Shown: positions 52,609 to 61,746 of the stretch, one piece after another | Numbering within the stretch: position 1 is the first letter of the stretch | Layout: every line of letters begins with the position of its first letter | Assembly (NCBI GenBank): GCA_963732155.1 | Contig: CAVSYB010000017.1 | Span: 1-64,000 of the forward strand | DNA: 64,000 bases | Reading direction: 5' to 3' | Source: Roseiarcus sp963732155 | Lineage (GTDB): Bacteria; Pseudomonadota; Alphaproteobacteria; Rhizobiales; Beijerinckiaceae | Made by a program: the position numbers and the translations under genes | Notes under the pieces: model-generated | Databases searched by the model: none | The model's input: the letters and a program-made list of their open reading frames with translations, nothing else | Told to the model about the DNA's origin: nothing

Positions 52609-55170
52609 ATGACCGACCGGCCAACCGGAGCCTCGCCCTCGCGCCTCGTCGCCGTGCTGGGGCCGACCAATACCGGCAAGACCCATCTGGCGGTCGAGCG
52701 CATGCTCGCCCACGCCTCGGGCATGATCGGACTGCCGCTGAGGCTGCTGGCGCGGGAGATCTATGACCGGGTCGTCAAGGCGCGCGGGGCGCGCTGCGTG
52801 GCGCTGATTACCGGCGAGGAGAAGATCGTTCCGCTCCGGCCGCAGTATTTCGTCTGCACCGTCGAGGCGATGCCGCTGGACCGCGAGGTCGCATTTCTCG
52901 CTGTCGATGAAATCCAGCTCTGCGCCGACCCCGAACGCGGCCACGTCTTCACCCATCGCCTGCTGCACGCCCGCGGCAAGGCCGAGACCATGCTGCTCGG
53001 CGCGGCGACCGTCGCCCCGCTGATCCGCCGACTGTGCCCCGAGGCCGAGATCCAGTCGCGCGAGCGCTTCTCCCGACTGATCTACGCCGGCCCCAGGAAG
53101 CTCACCCGCCTGCCGCGGCGCAGCGCCGTGGTCGGCTTCTCCGCCGAAGCGGTCTACGCCATCGCCGAATTGATCCGCCGCCAGCGCGGCGGGGCGGCGG
53201 TGGTGATGGGCTCGCTCAGCCCGCGCACCCGCAACGCCCAGGTCGCCCTGTTCCAGTCCGGCGAGGTCGATTTTCTGGTCGCCACCGACGCCATCGGCAT
53301 GGGGCTGAACATGGACGTCGACCATGTCGCCTTCGCCGGCCTGCGCAAGTTCGACGGACGGCGCAGCCGCTGGCTGCACGCCCCCGAGATCGGGCAGATC
53401 GCGGGCCGGGCCGGGCGCTATCGCAAGGACGGGACCTTCGGCGTCACCGGCGAGGCTCCGGAGATGGAAGCAGACCTCGTCGCCGCAGTCGAGGGTCACA
53501 CATTTCAGCCGGTGGCGGCGGCGGAGTGGCGCAACGCGCGGCTGGACTTCCAGTCGCTGCCGGGATTGATGGGCTCATTGACCGCCCCGCCGCCTTCGGC
53601 CGGATTGAAGCTGTCGGAGGAAAGCCAGGACGAGACCACTTTGCGCCAACTTGCGCTCGACGAGACCGTGATCCGTCGCTGCCGCGACCGCGCCAACCTG
53701 ATGCGGCTGTGGGAAGTCTGCCAGACTCCGGACTTTCGCAAGACCACGCAGGAGGACCACACCCGGCTGGTCGGGACGATGTTCGAGCACTTGACCCAAA
53801 GAGATCGGCGCCTCCCGGAGCCCTGGGCGCAAGGTCAGTTCGCGGCGCTCGACCGCACCGACGGCGATATCGACGCCCTGTCGGCGCGCCTCGCCCGGGT
53901 GCGCACCCTCGCCTATGTCGCCAACCGCGGCGATTGGCTCGCCGATTCGGAGGGCTGGCAGGGGCGCACGCGCGCTTTGGAGGACCGGCTGTCCGATACG
54001 CTCCACCAGCGGCTGATGCAACGCTTCATCGACCGGCGCACCAGCACGCTGATGCGCAGCCTGAGCGAGGGCGCCGGCCCGATCCTCGGCGGGATCGGCG
54101 CCGATGGGGCGGTCACGGTCGAGGGTCATTTCGTCGGCAAGCTCGACGGCGTGCATTTCGAGCCGGCGCGCGGCGCCTCGGCTTTGGAGAATCGCGCTCT
54201 TCGCGGCGCCGCCGAACGGCTGGCGGCGCCGGAAATCGCTCGCCGCCTCGGCGAACTGGCGGGCGAGGGCGACGAGGCCTTCGCGTTGACGCCGGACGGG
54301 GCGGTGCTGTGGCGCGGCCAGGCGGCGGGCCAGCTCGTCGGCGGCGGTCCGTTTTCGCCGCGCGTGCGGCTGCTCGGCGAGCTTGGCCCCGCGGCGACGC
54401 GCGAGCGGGCCGCGCGCCGGCTGGAGGCCTTCGTTGCGGCCGAGGCCAGTCGTCGCCTGTTCGTCCTCAAGCGGCTGGAGGCGGCGATCGCCGATGGCCG
54501 GCTCAAGGGCCTGGCGCGCGGCCTCGCCTATCAACTCGTAGAGCAGTTCGGCGTGCTGGACCGCAAGAAGGCGCAGACCCATATTCGCGCGCTCAGCCAG
54601 AAGGAGCGCCGCGCGCTGAAAGGTCTGGGCGTGCGCTTCGGCGCCTTCAGCCTCTATTTGCCCGCGCTGTTGGCCCCCGAGGCGCGGATCGTCTGCGCCG
54701 CCTTCGCCGAATTGGCGCAGCCCGGCTGGCGGCCTGCCGCCGACTCTCTCGCCGCTTTGCCGAGGCCCGCGCCGCCGCCCGAAGCCCTCGCCCTGCGCGG
54801 TCTGCGGCCCGTCGCAGGGCTGATCGCGTCGGTCGAGGCGCTGGAGCGGCTGGACGCGTTGGCGCGCGCCGCATCCGAAGCGGCCGGCGGCGTCCGCCTG
54901 ACGCCGGAGATTCTGACCGATCTGGGGTGGGAGCGGGGTCAGGCCGAGCGAATCCTGCGCGCGCTCGGCTTTGCGCGGGCGCGCAAGGCGGGCGCCGACG
55001 AATTCGAGTCTATGGCGCCGCCGGCGCCCGGCGCCGACGGCGCCGAGCGGCTCGGTCGCCTCGCCGTTCGCCCCTCTGGCGGCCATCGCCGCGCCGCGGG
55101 CGCCGCGCGGCCGACAGCATCGGCGCAATCGCGTCCGGCGGCCGGGCGCCCCGTGAGGCTTGCAGCGTGA
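52609..55170 (+). CDS. Suv3-like DEAD/DExH RNA helicase
   Basis: This 853-residue helicase is related to mitochondrial Suv3. It has motif I GPTNTGKTHLA, a DExH-like box VDEIQLCADPERGH (Asp-Glu-Ile-Gln), motif III-like LLGAATVAPL and, in the second RecA domain, LVATDAIGMGLNMDVDHVAF and QIAGRAGRYRKDGTFG. The long C-terminal region is alanine- and arginine-rich and ends in a low-complexity basic tail. Alphaproteobacterial members are thought to act on RNA. ATG at 52609 opens MTDRPTGASPSRLVAVLGPT. It overlaps the S4 gene as GTGA. Confidence 0.9.
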   Translation: MTDRPTGASPSRLVAVLGPTNTGKTHLAVERMLAHASGMIGLPLRLLAREIYDRVVKARGARCVALITGEEKIVPLRPQYFVCTVEAMPLDREVAFLAVDEIQLCADPERGHVFTHRLLHARGKAETMLLGAATVAPLIRRLCPEAEIQSRERFSRLIYAGPRKLTRLPRRSAVVGFSAEAVYAIAELIRRQRGGAAVVMGSLSPRTRNAQVALFQSGEVDFLVATDAIGMGLNMDVDHVAFAGLRKFDGRRSRWLHAPEIGQIAGRAGRYRKDGTFGVTGEAPEMEADLVAAVEGHTFQPVAAAEWRNARLDFQSLPGLMGSLTAPPPSAGLKLSEESQDETTLRQLALDETVIRRCRDRANLMRLWEVCQTPDFRKTTQEDHTRLVGTMFEHLTQRDRRLPEPWAQGQFAALDRTDGDIDALSARLARVRTLAYVANRGDWLADSEGWQGRTRALEDRLSDTLHQRLMQRFIDRRTSTLMRSLSEGAGPILGGIGADGAVTVEGHFVGKLDGVHFEPARGASALENRALRGAAERLAAPEIARRLGELAGEGDEAFALTPDGAVLWRGQAAGQLVGGGPFSPRVRLLGELGPAATRERAARRLEAFVAAEASRRLFVLKRLEAAIADGRLKGLARGLAYQLVEQFGVLDRKKAQTHIRALSQKERRALKGLGVRFGAFSLYLPALLAPEARIVCAAFAELAQPGWRPAADSLAALPRPAPPPEALALRGLRPVAGLIASVEALERLDALARAASEAAGGVRLTPEILTDLGWERGQAERILRALGFARARKAGADEFESMAPPAPGADGAERLGRLAVRPSGGHRRAAGAARPTASAQSRPAAGRPVRLAA

Positions 55171-55490
55171 GCGAGCCGGCCGAGGGCTGCCGGATCGATG
55201 TCTGGCTTTGGCGGGCGCGCTTCTTCAAGACCCGCAGCCTCGCCGCGCGCATGGTGATCGACGGCCGCGTTCGCCTCTCGCGGGGCGGCGCCGAGAGCCG
55301 TGTGGACAAGCCGGGCCGCACGGTGCGATGCGGCGACGGCCTGGTCCTCGCCCTTGGCGGCCAGCGGATAGAGGTGCGGATCGAGGCGCTCGGCGCGCGG
55401 CGCGGGCCGGCGCCGGAAGCGCGCGCGCTTTACCGCGTGCTCGGCGATGCTGCGGGCAGGGCGCCCGAGTCGGGCGGCGCGCGGCGCTAA
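55167..55490 (+). CDS. S4-domain RNA-binding protein (HslR-like)
   Basis: This 107-residue protein has an N-terminal S4 fold: CRIDVWLWRARFFKTRSLAA, then RMVIDGRVRLSRGG and VRCGDGLVLALGG. A basic tail follows. Relatives of Hsp15/HslR rescue stalled large ribosomal subunits. The start is GTG at 55167, coupled to the helicase stop. Its TAA shares bases with the stop of the convergent acoC gene. Confidence 0.88.
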   Translation: MSEPAEGCRIDVWLWRARFFKTRSLAARMVIDGRVRLSRGGAESRVDKPGRTVRCGDGLVLALGGQRIEVRIEALGARRGPAPEARALYRVLGDAAGRAPESGGARR

Positions 55491-56605
55491 CCCGCTCTGG
55501 CGATGTTCGCCTTGATCGCTTCGTTGACCGCGGCGCTTTTTTCCAAATGCGGAACGTGACCGGCGCCGGCGAGGCGCGTGACAAAGATGGAGGCCGGCAG
55601 GCCTTCGGCATGATGCGATGGAATGACGCGATCCTCTTGGCCGACGATCACGGCGATCGGCGCCCGGGCGGTCGCGAGTTCGGACCTCAGGATCGTCTTC
55701 TGCGATCCGCCGCCGAAGTTGGCCTCGGCGATCAGCCGCAAGGCCGCCTCGGCCCCGTCGAGCCGTTTGAAGCGAAGCACGTCCTCGACCATGTCGGCGC
55801 TGATCAGGTTCGGATCGGCGACGAGGGCCTGCAGCACCGCCTTGAGCTTGCGGGCGCGGCTCTCGCTGATGAAGCCTTCGATGAAGCCCATGTTGATCTC
55901 GGGACCCAATCCGGCCGGCGCAATCAAACTGGCGCTCGCCACGCGTTGGGGATGGTTGATCGCCAGATAGGCGGAGATCGCGCCGCCCAGCGAATGACCG
56001 ACGAGATGCGCCTGCGCGACGCCCAGCGCGTCCATCACGGCGATTGTCGCGGCGGCGAGTTCGGCCACGCCGCCGGCGGCGATCGATTTGGTCGCGCCGC
56101 CGTGGCCCGGCAGGTCGAAGGCGTGCACGGCGCGCCCCTCGGCGAGCGCCTCCTGCGTGAACAGCCAGGACATCAGGTCCGAGCCGAACCCATGCAGGAG
56201 CAGCACCGGCGTTCCGGCGCCCTCGCCGACGCTCAGCGCGCGCACGGAAAGTTCGCCCGCCTGCACGGTCCTGGTGGCGGGCCCGACGTCGCCTGACTTC
56301 TCGACCGGCTTGAATTCCGCCTGAAATCTCGCGATGAAGGCGTCCACCTCCGATTCCGGCACCGACGCGTCGGCGAGCACCGCGAGCAGCGCGCCGACCG
56401 GCAACGTTTCGCCCTCAGGCGCCACCAGCCGGCGTATGACGCCGCTCGCCGGGCTCTCGAAAGCGTTGGCGATCTTGGTCGTCTCGATGTCGGCGATTTC
56501 CTCGCCCTTGTCGACCTTTTGGCCCGGAGCGACCGCCCATTTCGTCAGCGCGCCCTCCTCCATGGCGAGGCCCCATTTGGGCATGACGATGGGTTCGATG
56601 GACAT
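55487..56605 (-). CDS. acoC: Lipoyl-domain alpha/beta hydrolase (AcoC-type E2)
   Basis: This 372-residue fusion has an N-terminal lipoyl domain (residues 1-78) with the lipoylated Lys44 in DIETTKIANAFESP. From about 115 an alpha/beta hydrolase with VLLLHGFGSDLMSWLF, the nucleophile Ser in LVGHSLGGAIS, and the His in GAGHVPHLEKS follows. This is the form of the acetoin dehydrogenase E2 component, which passes the acetyl group to CoA. It is third in the acoA-acoB-acoC operon. No E3 (acoL) or acoR is present here. Confidence 0.9.
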   Translation of the reverse strand: MSIEPIVMPKWGLAMEEGALTKWAVAPGQKVDKGEEIADIETTKIANAFESPASGVIRRLVAPEGETLPVGALLAVLADASVPESEVDAFIARFQAEFKPVEKSGDVGPATRTVQAGELSVRALSVGEGAGTPVLLLHGFGSDLMSWLFTQEALAEGRAVHAFDLPGHGGATKSIAAGGVAELAAATIAVMDALGVAQAHLVGHSLGGAISAYLAINHPQRVASASLIAPAGLGPEINMGFIEGFISESRARKLKAVLQALVADPNLISADMVEDVLRFKRLDGAEAALRLIAEANFGGGSQKTILRSELATARAPIAVIVGQEDRVIPSHHAEGLPASIFVTRLAGAGHVPHLEKSAAVNEAIKANIARAG

Positions 56606-56718
56606 GATCTTTCTCCAAATCCCGTACGTTCAGCCGCTTTTGCCGGCGGCGGCCAATCCCCGCGCTCGGCTTTGTCGGTCGCCGCGCGGACCGCCGCGCC
56701 GCGCCCGCTCGGCCGGCG

Positions 56719-57747
56719 TCATTCCGCCGCCTCGGCGCGCGAATAGCCCATGACTTCCCGCACCGCCGCCTCGATTTTCGCAACCGAGGGGACGTAGAGG
56801 TCTTCCAGCGCCGGCGAGAATGGCACCGGCGTATGCGGCGCCGTCACCATCCGGATCGGCGCCTTGAGCGAGGCGAACGCCTTCTCGGCGATCAGGGCGG
56901 CGATGTCGGTGGCGATCGAGCAGCGCGGATGCGCCTCGTCGACCACCACGACGCGGCCGGTCTCCCGGGCGGTCTCCAGAACCGTCTCGGCGTCCAGCGG
57001 CGAAGTCGTGCGCAGGTCGACGACCGTCGTCGCGACGCCCTTCCTGGCGAGATTGTCGGCCGCTTCGTTGGCGAAGTTCACCATTCTGCCCAGGGTGATG
57101 ATCGTCGCGTCGCCGCCTTCGCGCGTCACATTGGCCTCGCCGAACGGGATCGCGTAGGCCTCGTCCGGCACCTCGGCCTCGGTGTCGTACATCGCCTTGT
57201 GCTCGAAAAAAATGACCGGATCGTCGTCGCGGATCGCCTGGATCATCAATCCCTTGGCCTCGTAGGGATTGGACGGCAGCACGACCTTGAGGCCGGGGAT
57301 GTGGGTGAACAGCGGATAGAGGCACTGCGAATGCTGGGAGGCCGCGCGGAAACCGGCGCCGTACATGGTCCGGATGACGACGGGAGTCACCGCCTTGCCG
57401 CCGAACATGTAGCGGAACTTGGCGGCCTGATTGAAAATCTGATCGAAGCAGACGCCCATGAAATCGACGAACATCAGATCGGCGATCGGCCGCAGCCCGG
57501 TCGCGGCGGCGCCGATCGCCGCGCCGATGAAGGCCGATTCGGAGATCGGCGTGTCGAGCACCCGGTCGCGTCCGAACTTGGGCATCAGGCCCTTGGTGAC
57601 GCCGAGCGGACCGCCCCAGGCGTCCTGCTCTCCGGGCGCGCCGGCGCCGCCGGCGACATCCTCGCCCATGACGATGACGCGATGGTCGCGCTCCATCTCC
57701 TGACGGATCGCCTCGTTGATCGCTTGGCGGTAGCTTTTCTTGGGCAT
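56719..57747 (-). CDS. acoB: Acetoin dehydrogenase E1 beta subunit (TPP-dependent)
   Basis: This protein has 342 residues: SYRQAINEAIRQEMERDHRV, VMGEDVAGGAGAPGEQDAWG, DTPISESAFIGAAIGAAATG and the transketolase C-terminal domain with VVDLRTTSPLDAETVLE. It forms the E1 heterotetramer with AcoA. GAGGAA precedes ATG at 57747, 11 bases after the acoA stop. A pyruvate or other 2-oxoacid specificity cannot be excluded, but the AcoC fusion points to acetoin. Confidence 0.92.
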   Translation of the reverse strand: MPKKSYRQAINEAIRQEMERDHRVIVMGEDVAGGAGAPGEQDAWGGPLGVTKGLMPKFGRDRVLDTPISESAFIGAAIGAAATGLRPIADLMFVDFMGVCFDQIFNQAAKFRYMFGGKAVTPVVIRTMYGAGFRAASQHSQCLYPLFTHIPGLKVVLPSNPYEAKGLMIQAIRDDDPVIFFEHKAMYDTEAEVPDEAYAIPFGEANVTREGGDATIITLGRMVNFANEAADNLARKGVATTVVDLRTTSPLDAETVLETARETGRVVVVDEAHPRCSIATDIAALIAEKAFASLKAPIRMVTAPHTPVPFSPALEDLYVPSVAKIEAAVREVMGYSRAEAAE

Positions 57748-57758
57748 CGGACGTTTCC

Positions 57759-58736
57759 TCAGTATTTGTTGTAGACGTCGGTCATGAGATCGGCCCCGGA
57801 GGGCATCCCCGCCGCTTTGGCGAACGCCGCGGCCTGGGTGATCGACGCTTTGACTTGCCCGTCGATGGCGTCCAACTCCTCGGGGCTGAGCAACGAGGCT
57901 TCGACGACGCGGTTGCGAAATTGCATCAACGGGTCCCTCGCCGCCTTGTAGGCGGCCACTTCGCCGGCGCCCCGATAGGTCGTGGCGTCGCCCTCGAAAT
58001 GGCCGTAGTAACGCAGCACGCGCGAATGGATGAGGCTCGGGCCGTCTCCGGCCCGGGCGCGGGCGATCGCCTCCGCCGCCGTCTCGTAAACGGCGAAGAA
58101 ATCGGACCCGTCGACCTCCACGGCCGGCAGGCCGAACCCCTGGCCGCGACCCACCTGCGAGCCGCCGACCGAATAGGCGCTTGCGGTCGACTCCGCGTAG
58201 CCGTTGTCTTCGACCACGAAGACCGCGGGCAGATTCCACACCTTCGCCAGGTTGTAGCTTTCGAAGATCGTGCCCTGGTTGGAGCCGCCGTCGCCGACGA
58301 AGCAGATCGCCACGCCGCCGGTCTTCAGGAGCTTCGCCGACAACGCCGCGCCGCACACCAGCGGACCGCCGGCGCCGACGATGCCGTTGGCGCCCAGCAT
58401 CCCCTTCGAGAGATCGGCGATGTGCATGGAGCCGCCCTTGCCCCCGCACAGACCTTCCTTGCGCCCGAAAATCTCGAGCATCATGGCCTGGGTGTCGCAT
58501 CCCTTGGCGATGCAATGGCCGTGTCCGCGATGGGTCGAGGCGATGACGTCGCGGTCGTCGAGATGCAGGCATACGCCGACGCCGGAAGCCTCCTCGCCGG
58601 CATAAAGATGCACGAAGCCCGGAATGCCTCCCGCCGAAAACTCGTCGTGCACCGCGTCCTCGAAGTCCCGTATCGTCCGCATTTGACGATACGCCCTCGC
58701 AAGCTCCTCGCGCGGCAACTGCATCGCACTCGCCAT
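57759..58736 (-). CDS. acoA: Acetoin dehydrogenase E1 alpha subunit (TPP-dependent)
   Basis: This 325-residue protein starts REELARAYRQMRTIRDFEDA. It has FVHLYAGEEASGVGV, the TPP motif GDGGSNQGTIFESYNLAKVW ending in VVEDNGYAEST, and RYYGHFEGDATTYR with the usual phospho-loop region. GGAGG precedes ATG at 58736; the longer frame upstream has no similarity. It is the first gene of the aco operon. Confidence 0.92.
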   Translation of the reverse strand: MASAMQLPREELARAYRQMRTIRDFEDAVHDEFSAGGIPGFVHLYAGEEASGVGVCLHLDDRDVIASTHRGHGHCIAKGCDTQAMMLEIFGRKEGLCGGKGGSMHIADLSKGMLGANGIVGAGGPLVCGAALSAKLLKTGGVAICFVGDGGSNQGTIFESYNLAKVWNLPAVFVVEDNGYAESTASAYSVGGSQVGRGQGFGLPAVEVDGSDFFAVYETAAEAIARARAGDGPSLIHSRVLRYYGHFEGDATTYRGAGEVAAYKAARDPLMQFRNRVVEASLLSPEELDAIDGQVKASITQAAAFAKAAGMPSGADLMTDVYNKY

Positions 58737-59116
58737 CTCTCGTCCTCCCTGTCGGCCGTCATTCCAAGAGAAGGAAACACCGATGCGGCCCGAACAGGAA
58801 CGCGTCGAACGCTCCCGCCCCGCATTCATCGTCAGGCGGCCTTGCGCACACTGTGCCACAGGATCGCCGACGGGTCACCCCTGAAAGCTGGCGGCGGCGA
58901 TGACCGACGGCGCGGCCCGCGCCGCCGCGGGGTTGGCGGCGCGAGCGCCGAGGACGCGGCGGTGGGCCTTGCATTTGCCGTCGCCGCGGCCGAACTCTAA
59001 TGTGCGACGCCGCCGACGGGCGACGAGAACGAGACGTCGCGCGGGGGGCGGGACGCAGCCGGGTCGACGACCCGCCGGAATCCTGAAGCAAGGGTCGGGC
59101 GGAAGGGAGGAGCGCG
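58737..59116. other. Intergenic stretch, no gene supported
   Basis: About 380 bases between acoA and the VOC gene. A plus frame ends at 59000 with AAVGLAFAVAAAEL, which has some protein character but no start or motif. Promoters for acoA (minus) and the VOC gene (plus) must lie here. No sigma-54-type element, common before aco operons, was found. Confidence 0.4.
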
Positions 59117-59596
59117 ATGAGGCAATTCCAGGAAGGCGCCACCATGCAGGTCGCGATGGTGGTCCGCGACATCGACGCCGCCATGCAGCGCCATTGGGAC
59201 GCGTTCAAGATCGGCCCCTGGGACATCTACACTTTCAACGCGGCGAAGGTGCACAGCTACGTTTATCGCGGCCGCCCCGCAACGCACTCATGTCTGATCG
59301 CGGTGACCTGGAGCGGCGACACCCAGCTCGAACTCGTGCAGCCGCTGACCGGATACAGCATCTACGACGAACATCTGGAGCGGCGCGGCGAAGGGCTGCA
59401 TCACATCAAGCTCTATTACGCGGACTGTCATGAGGCGGTCGCCAATTTCACCCGTCGTGGCTATCCGGTGATCCAGAGCGGCCGTTTTGACGAGGACGAA
59501 CACTATTATCTCGATACCGAGAAGGATTACGGTTACATCATCGAACTGGGAAACGCCGGGAAAATAAGGGCGGCTGAGCGCCGCTACCCCGCGTGA
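59117..59596 (+). CDS. VOC-family protein (methylmalonyl-CoA-epimerase-like fold)
   Basis: This 159-residue protein has TMQVAMVVRDIDAAMQRHWD for the first module, then AVTWSGDTQLELVQPLTGYS, and GLHHIKLYYADCHEAVANFT with DYGYIIELGNAG for the second. Metal-binding His and Glu positions (GLHHI, IIELG) are kept. The function is unknown. GGAGG lies a few bases before the ATG. The following gene begins right at its stop codon. Confidence 0.83.
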   Translation: MRQFQEGATMQVAMVVRDIDAAMQRHWDAFKIGPWDIYTFNAAKVHSYVYRGRPATHSCLIAVTWSGDTQLELVQPLTGYSIYDEHLERRGEGLHHIKLYYADCHEAVANFTRRGYPVIQSGRFDEDEHYYLDTEKDYGYIIELGNAGKIRAAERRYPA

Positions 59597-59643
59597 CGAC
59601 GGCCGGGAAACGGCCCGGCCATATAGCCGGCAGGAGGAGCTTC

Positions 59644-60138
59644 GTGACCTTCGCATCCCGCATCGCGCTGGCGCTCGCCGGCGCCGCGTTCGGCGGCTCC
59701 ATCGCCGCCGCCGATACAGTGACGGCGCATCGATTGCCGGCGGCCCTGGCGGTCGAAGCCGCCAGCGAGACGGTTTCATTTTGCGCCAGGCAAGGCTACC
59801 GCGAGACCGCGGCGGTGGTCGACGCGGACGGCGTGACGATCGTCGCCTTGCGCGGCGACGGGGCCGGCGCGCACACGCTGCACAGCGCCTACGACAAGGC
59901 GTACACCGCCGTTTCGTTCAGGAACGACACGCTGGCGCTGGCGGAACGCGCCAAGGGCGAGGATTCGATCGCCCCGCTCGCCAAACTGCCGCACGTCATG
60001 TTCTTCGGCGGCGGCGTCGCCATCCGTCTCGGCGACGAGGTCATCGGCGCGATCGGCGCCGCCGGCGCCCCGGGGGCCAAACTGGACGACGGCTGCGCCC
60101 GCGCCGGACTTGAGAAAATCCAGGATCGCTTGAAGTAG
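59644..60138 (+). CDS. GlcG/HbpS-type (haem-binding-like) secreted protein
   Basis: This protein of about 164 residues has a signal peptide (ASRIALALAGAAFGGSIAAA cleaved before DTVTAH). The GlcG/HbpS fold shows as ETAAVVDADGVTIVALRGDG, SAYDKAYTAVSFRNDTLALA and MFFGGGVAIRLGDEVIGAIG, then DDGCARAGLEKI. GTG at 59644 is chosen for its AGGAGG and signal peptide; a GTG at 59593 overlapping the VOC stop is the alternative. HbpS members bind haem or cobalamin, others have unknown ligands. Confidence 0.83.
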   Translation: MTFASRIALALAGAAFGGSIAAADTVTAHRLPAALAVEAASETVSFCARQGYRETAAVVDADGVTIVALRGDGAGAHTLHSAYDKAYTAVSFRNDTLALAERAKGEDSIAPLAKLPHVMFFGGGVAIRLGDEVIGAIGAAGAPGAKLDDGCARAGLEKIQDRLK

Positions 60139-60240
60139 ACGGGCCGCGCGACAGGACCGAACAATGCCCGTGGCCTATCCCGGAAAAGCTGTGTAGACGA
60201 GGGGCGACGCCCCTTTCTTCGCCATCAATGAGCGTGACCC

Positions 60241-61677
60241 ATGACCTATGCCGACGTTTCCCTGTACATTGACGGATCGTGGTCCAAGCCGGCGGGAGCG
60301 CCGGCGATCGACATCCTCAACCCGGCGACCGGCGAGCGCATCGGCAGGGTCGCCAGCGCGGCGCGCGCCGACCTGGATCGCGCGCTCGACGCGGCGGCCC
60401 GCGCGTTCAAGACATGGCGTCAGGTCCCGGCCTTCGAGCGCTACAAAATCATGCGCAAATCAGCCGAGATATTGCGCGCGCGCGCCGATTCGATCGCCGA
60501 GCTGATGACGCTCGAACTGGGCAAGCCGCGCGCACAGGCCAAGCAGGAAACGCTCAGCGGCGCCGACCTCATCGACTGGTTCGCCGAGGAGGGACGGCGC
60601 GCCTACGGCCGGCTGGTGCCCGAGCGCGCCGCCGGCGTCCGGCAGATGGTGCTCAAGACGCCGGTCGGCCCCGTCGCCGCCTTCACGCCGTGGAACTTTC
60701 CGATCAATCAGGCGGTGCGCAAGATCTCCGGCGCCCTCGCCGCGGGCTGCAGCATCATCATCAAGGGTCCCGAGGAGACGCCGGCGTCCTGCGCGGAACT
60801 GGTGCGCGCCTTTTCCGACGGCGGCGTTCCGGCCGGCGTCGTCAATCTCGTCTTCGGCGTCCCTTCGGAGATTTCCGAGTATCTGATTCCCCATCCGATC
60901 ATCCGCAAAGTGAGCTTCACCGGTTCGACGGCGGTCGGCAAACAACTCGCCATGCTTGCCGGCCGACATATGAAGCGCATCACGATGGAGCTTGGCGGCC
61001 ACGCGCCGGCGCTGGTCTTCGAGGACGCGGACGTCGATGTGGCGGTCAAGCAGCTCGCCGGCGCGAAATTCCGCAACGCCGGCCAGATTTGCGTCGCCCC
61101 GACGCGCGTCCTTGTGCAAGGCGACGTCTACGAGCCCTTCGTCAGGAAATTCGTCGCCGCGGCCAAGGCGGTCAGGGTCGGCGACGGCCGCGATCCGTCG
61201 ACGACGATGGGTCCGCTCGCGCATCTGCGCCGCGTCGAGGCGATGGAGGCTTTCGTCGCCGATGCGCTCGCCCAGGGCGCCGATCTGCGCACCGGCGGCA
61301 AGCGTATCGGCAACAAGGGCTTTTTCTTCGAGCCGACGGTGGTCGCCGATGTTCCGACGCGGGCGCGCATCATGAACGAGGAGCCGTTCGGACCGCTCGC
61401 CATCATCAATCGCTTCGAGGATTACGAGGAAGCGGTGGCGGAGGCCAATCGGCTCGATTATGGCCTTGCGGCCTACGCCTATACGAAATCGGCCAGGACG
61501 ATGGCCAGACTCGGCGACGCCGTGGAGAGCGGCATGATGTCGATCAACCATCTCGGCCTCGCTCTGCCGGAAATCCCGTTCGGCGGCATCAAGGATTCCG
61601 GCTTTGGCAGCGAAGGCGGCGCCGAGGCGCTCGAAGCCTTCTTCAACACCAAGCTCGTCACCCAGTTCGAAGGCTGA
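60241..61677 (+). CDS. NAD(P)-dependent aldehyde dehydrogenase (succinate-semialdehyde type)
   Basis: This 478-residue ALDH has VAAFTPWNFPINQAVRKISG, VSFTGSTAVGKQL for cofactor binding, the base Glu in MELGGHAPALVFEDAD and the nucleophile Cys in NAGQICVAPTRV. LALPEIPFGGIKDSGFGSEG is typical of the GabD/AldA branch. The actual substrate is uncertain; aromatic or C4 semialdehydes are possible. It lies 69 bases from the convergent quiC gene. Confidence 0.9.
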   Translation: MTYADVSLYIDGSWSKPAGAPAIDILNPATGERIGRVASAARADLDRALDAAARAFKTWRQVPAFERYKIMRKSAEILRARADSIAELMTLELGKPRAQAKQETLSGADLIDWFAEEGRRAYGRLVPERAAGVRQMVLKTPVGPVAAFTPWNFPINQAVRKISGALAAGCSIIIKGPEETPASCAELVRAFSDGGVPAGVVNLVFGVPSEISEYLIPHPIIRKVSFTGSTAVGKQLAMLAGRHMKRITMELGGHAPALVFEDADVDVAVKQLAGAKFRNAGQICVAPTRVLVQGDVYEPFVRKFVAAAKAVRVGDGRDPSTTMGPLAHLRRVEAMEAFVADALAQGADLRTGGKRIGNKGFFFEPTVVADVPTRARIMNEEPFGPLAIINRFEDYEEAVAEANRLDYGLAAYAYTKSARTMARLGDAVESGMMSINHLGLALPEIPFGGIKDSGFGSEGGAEALEAFFNTKLVTQFEG

Positions 61678-61746
61678 GCCGCGGCTTGCGCATCCGGCGC
61701 GCGCGCTTCGACGACCGGTCGATCGTCGCGCAGCGCGAAGTCGCGA

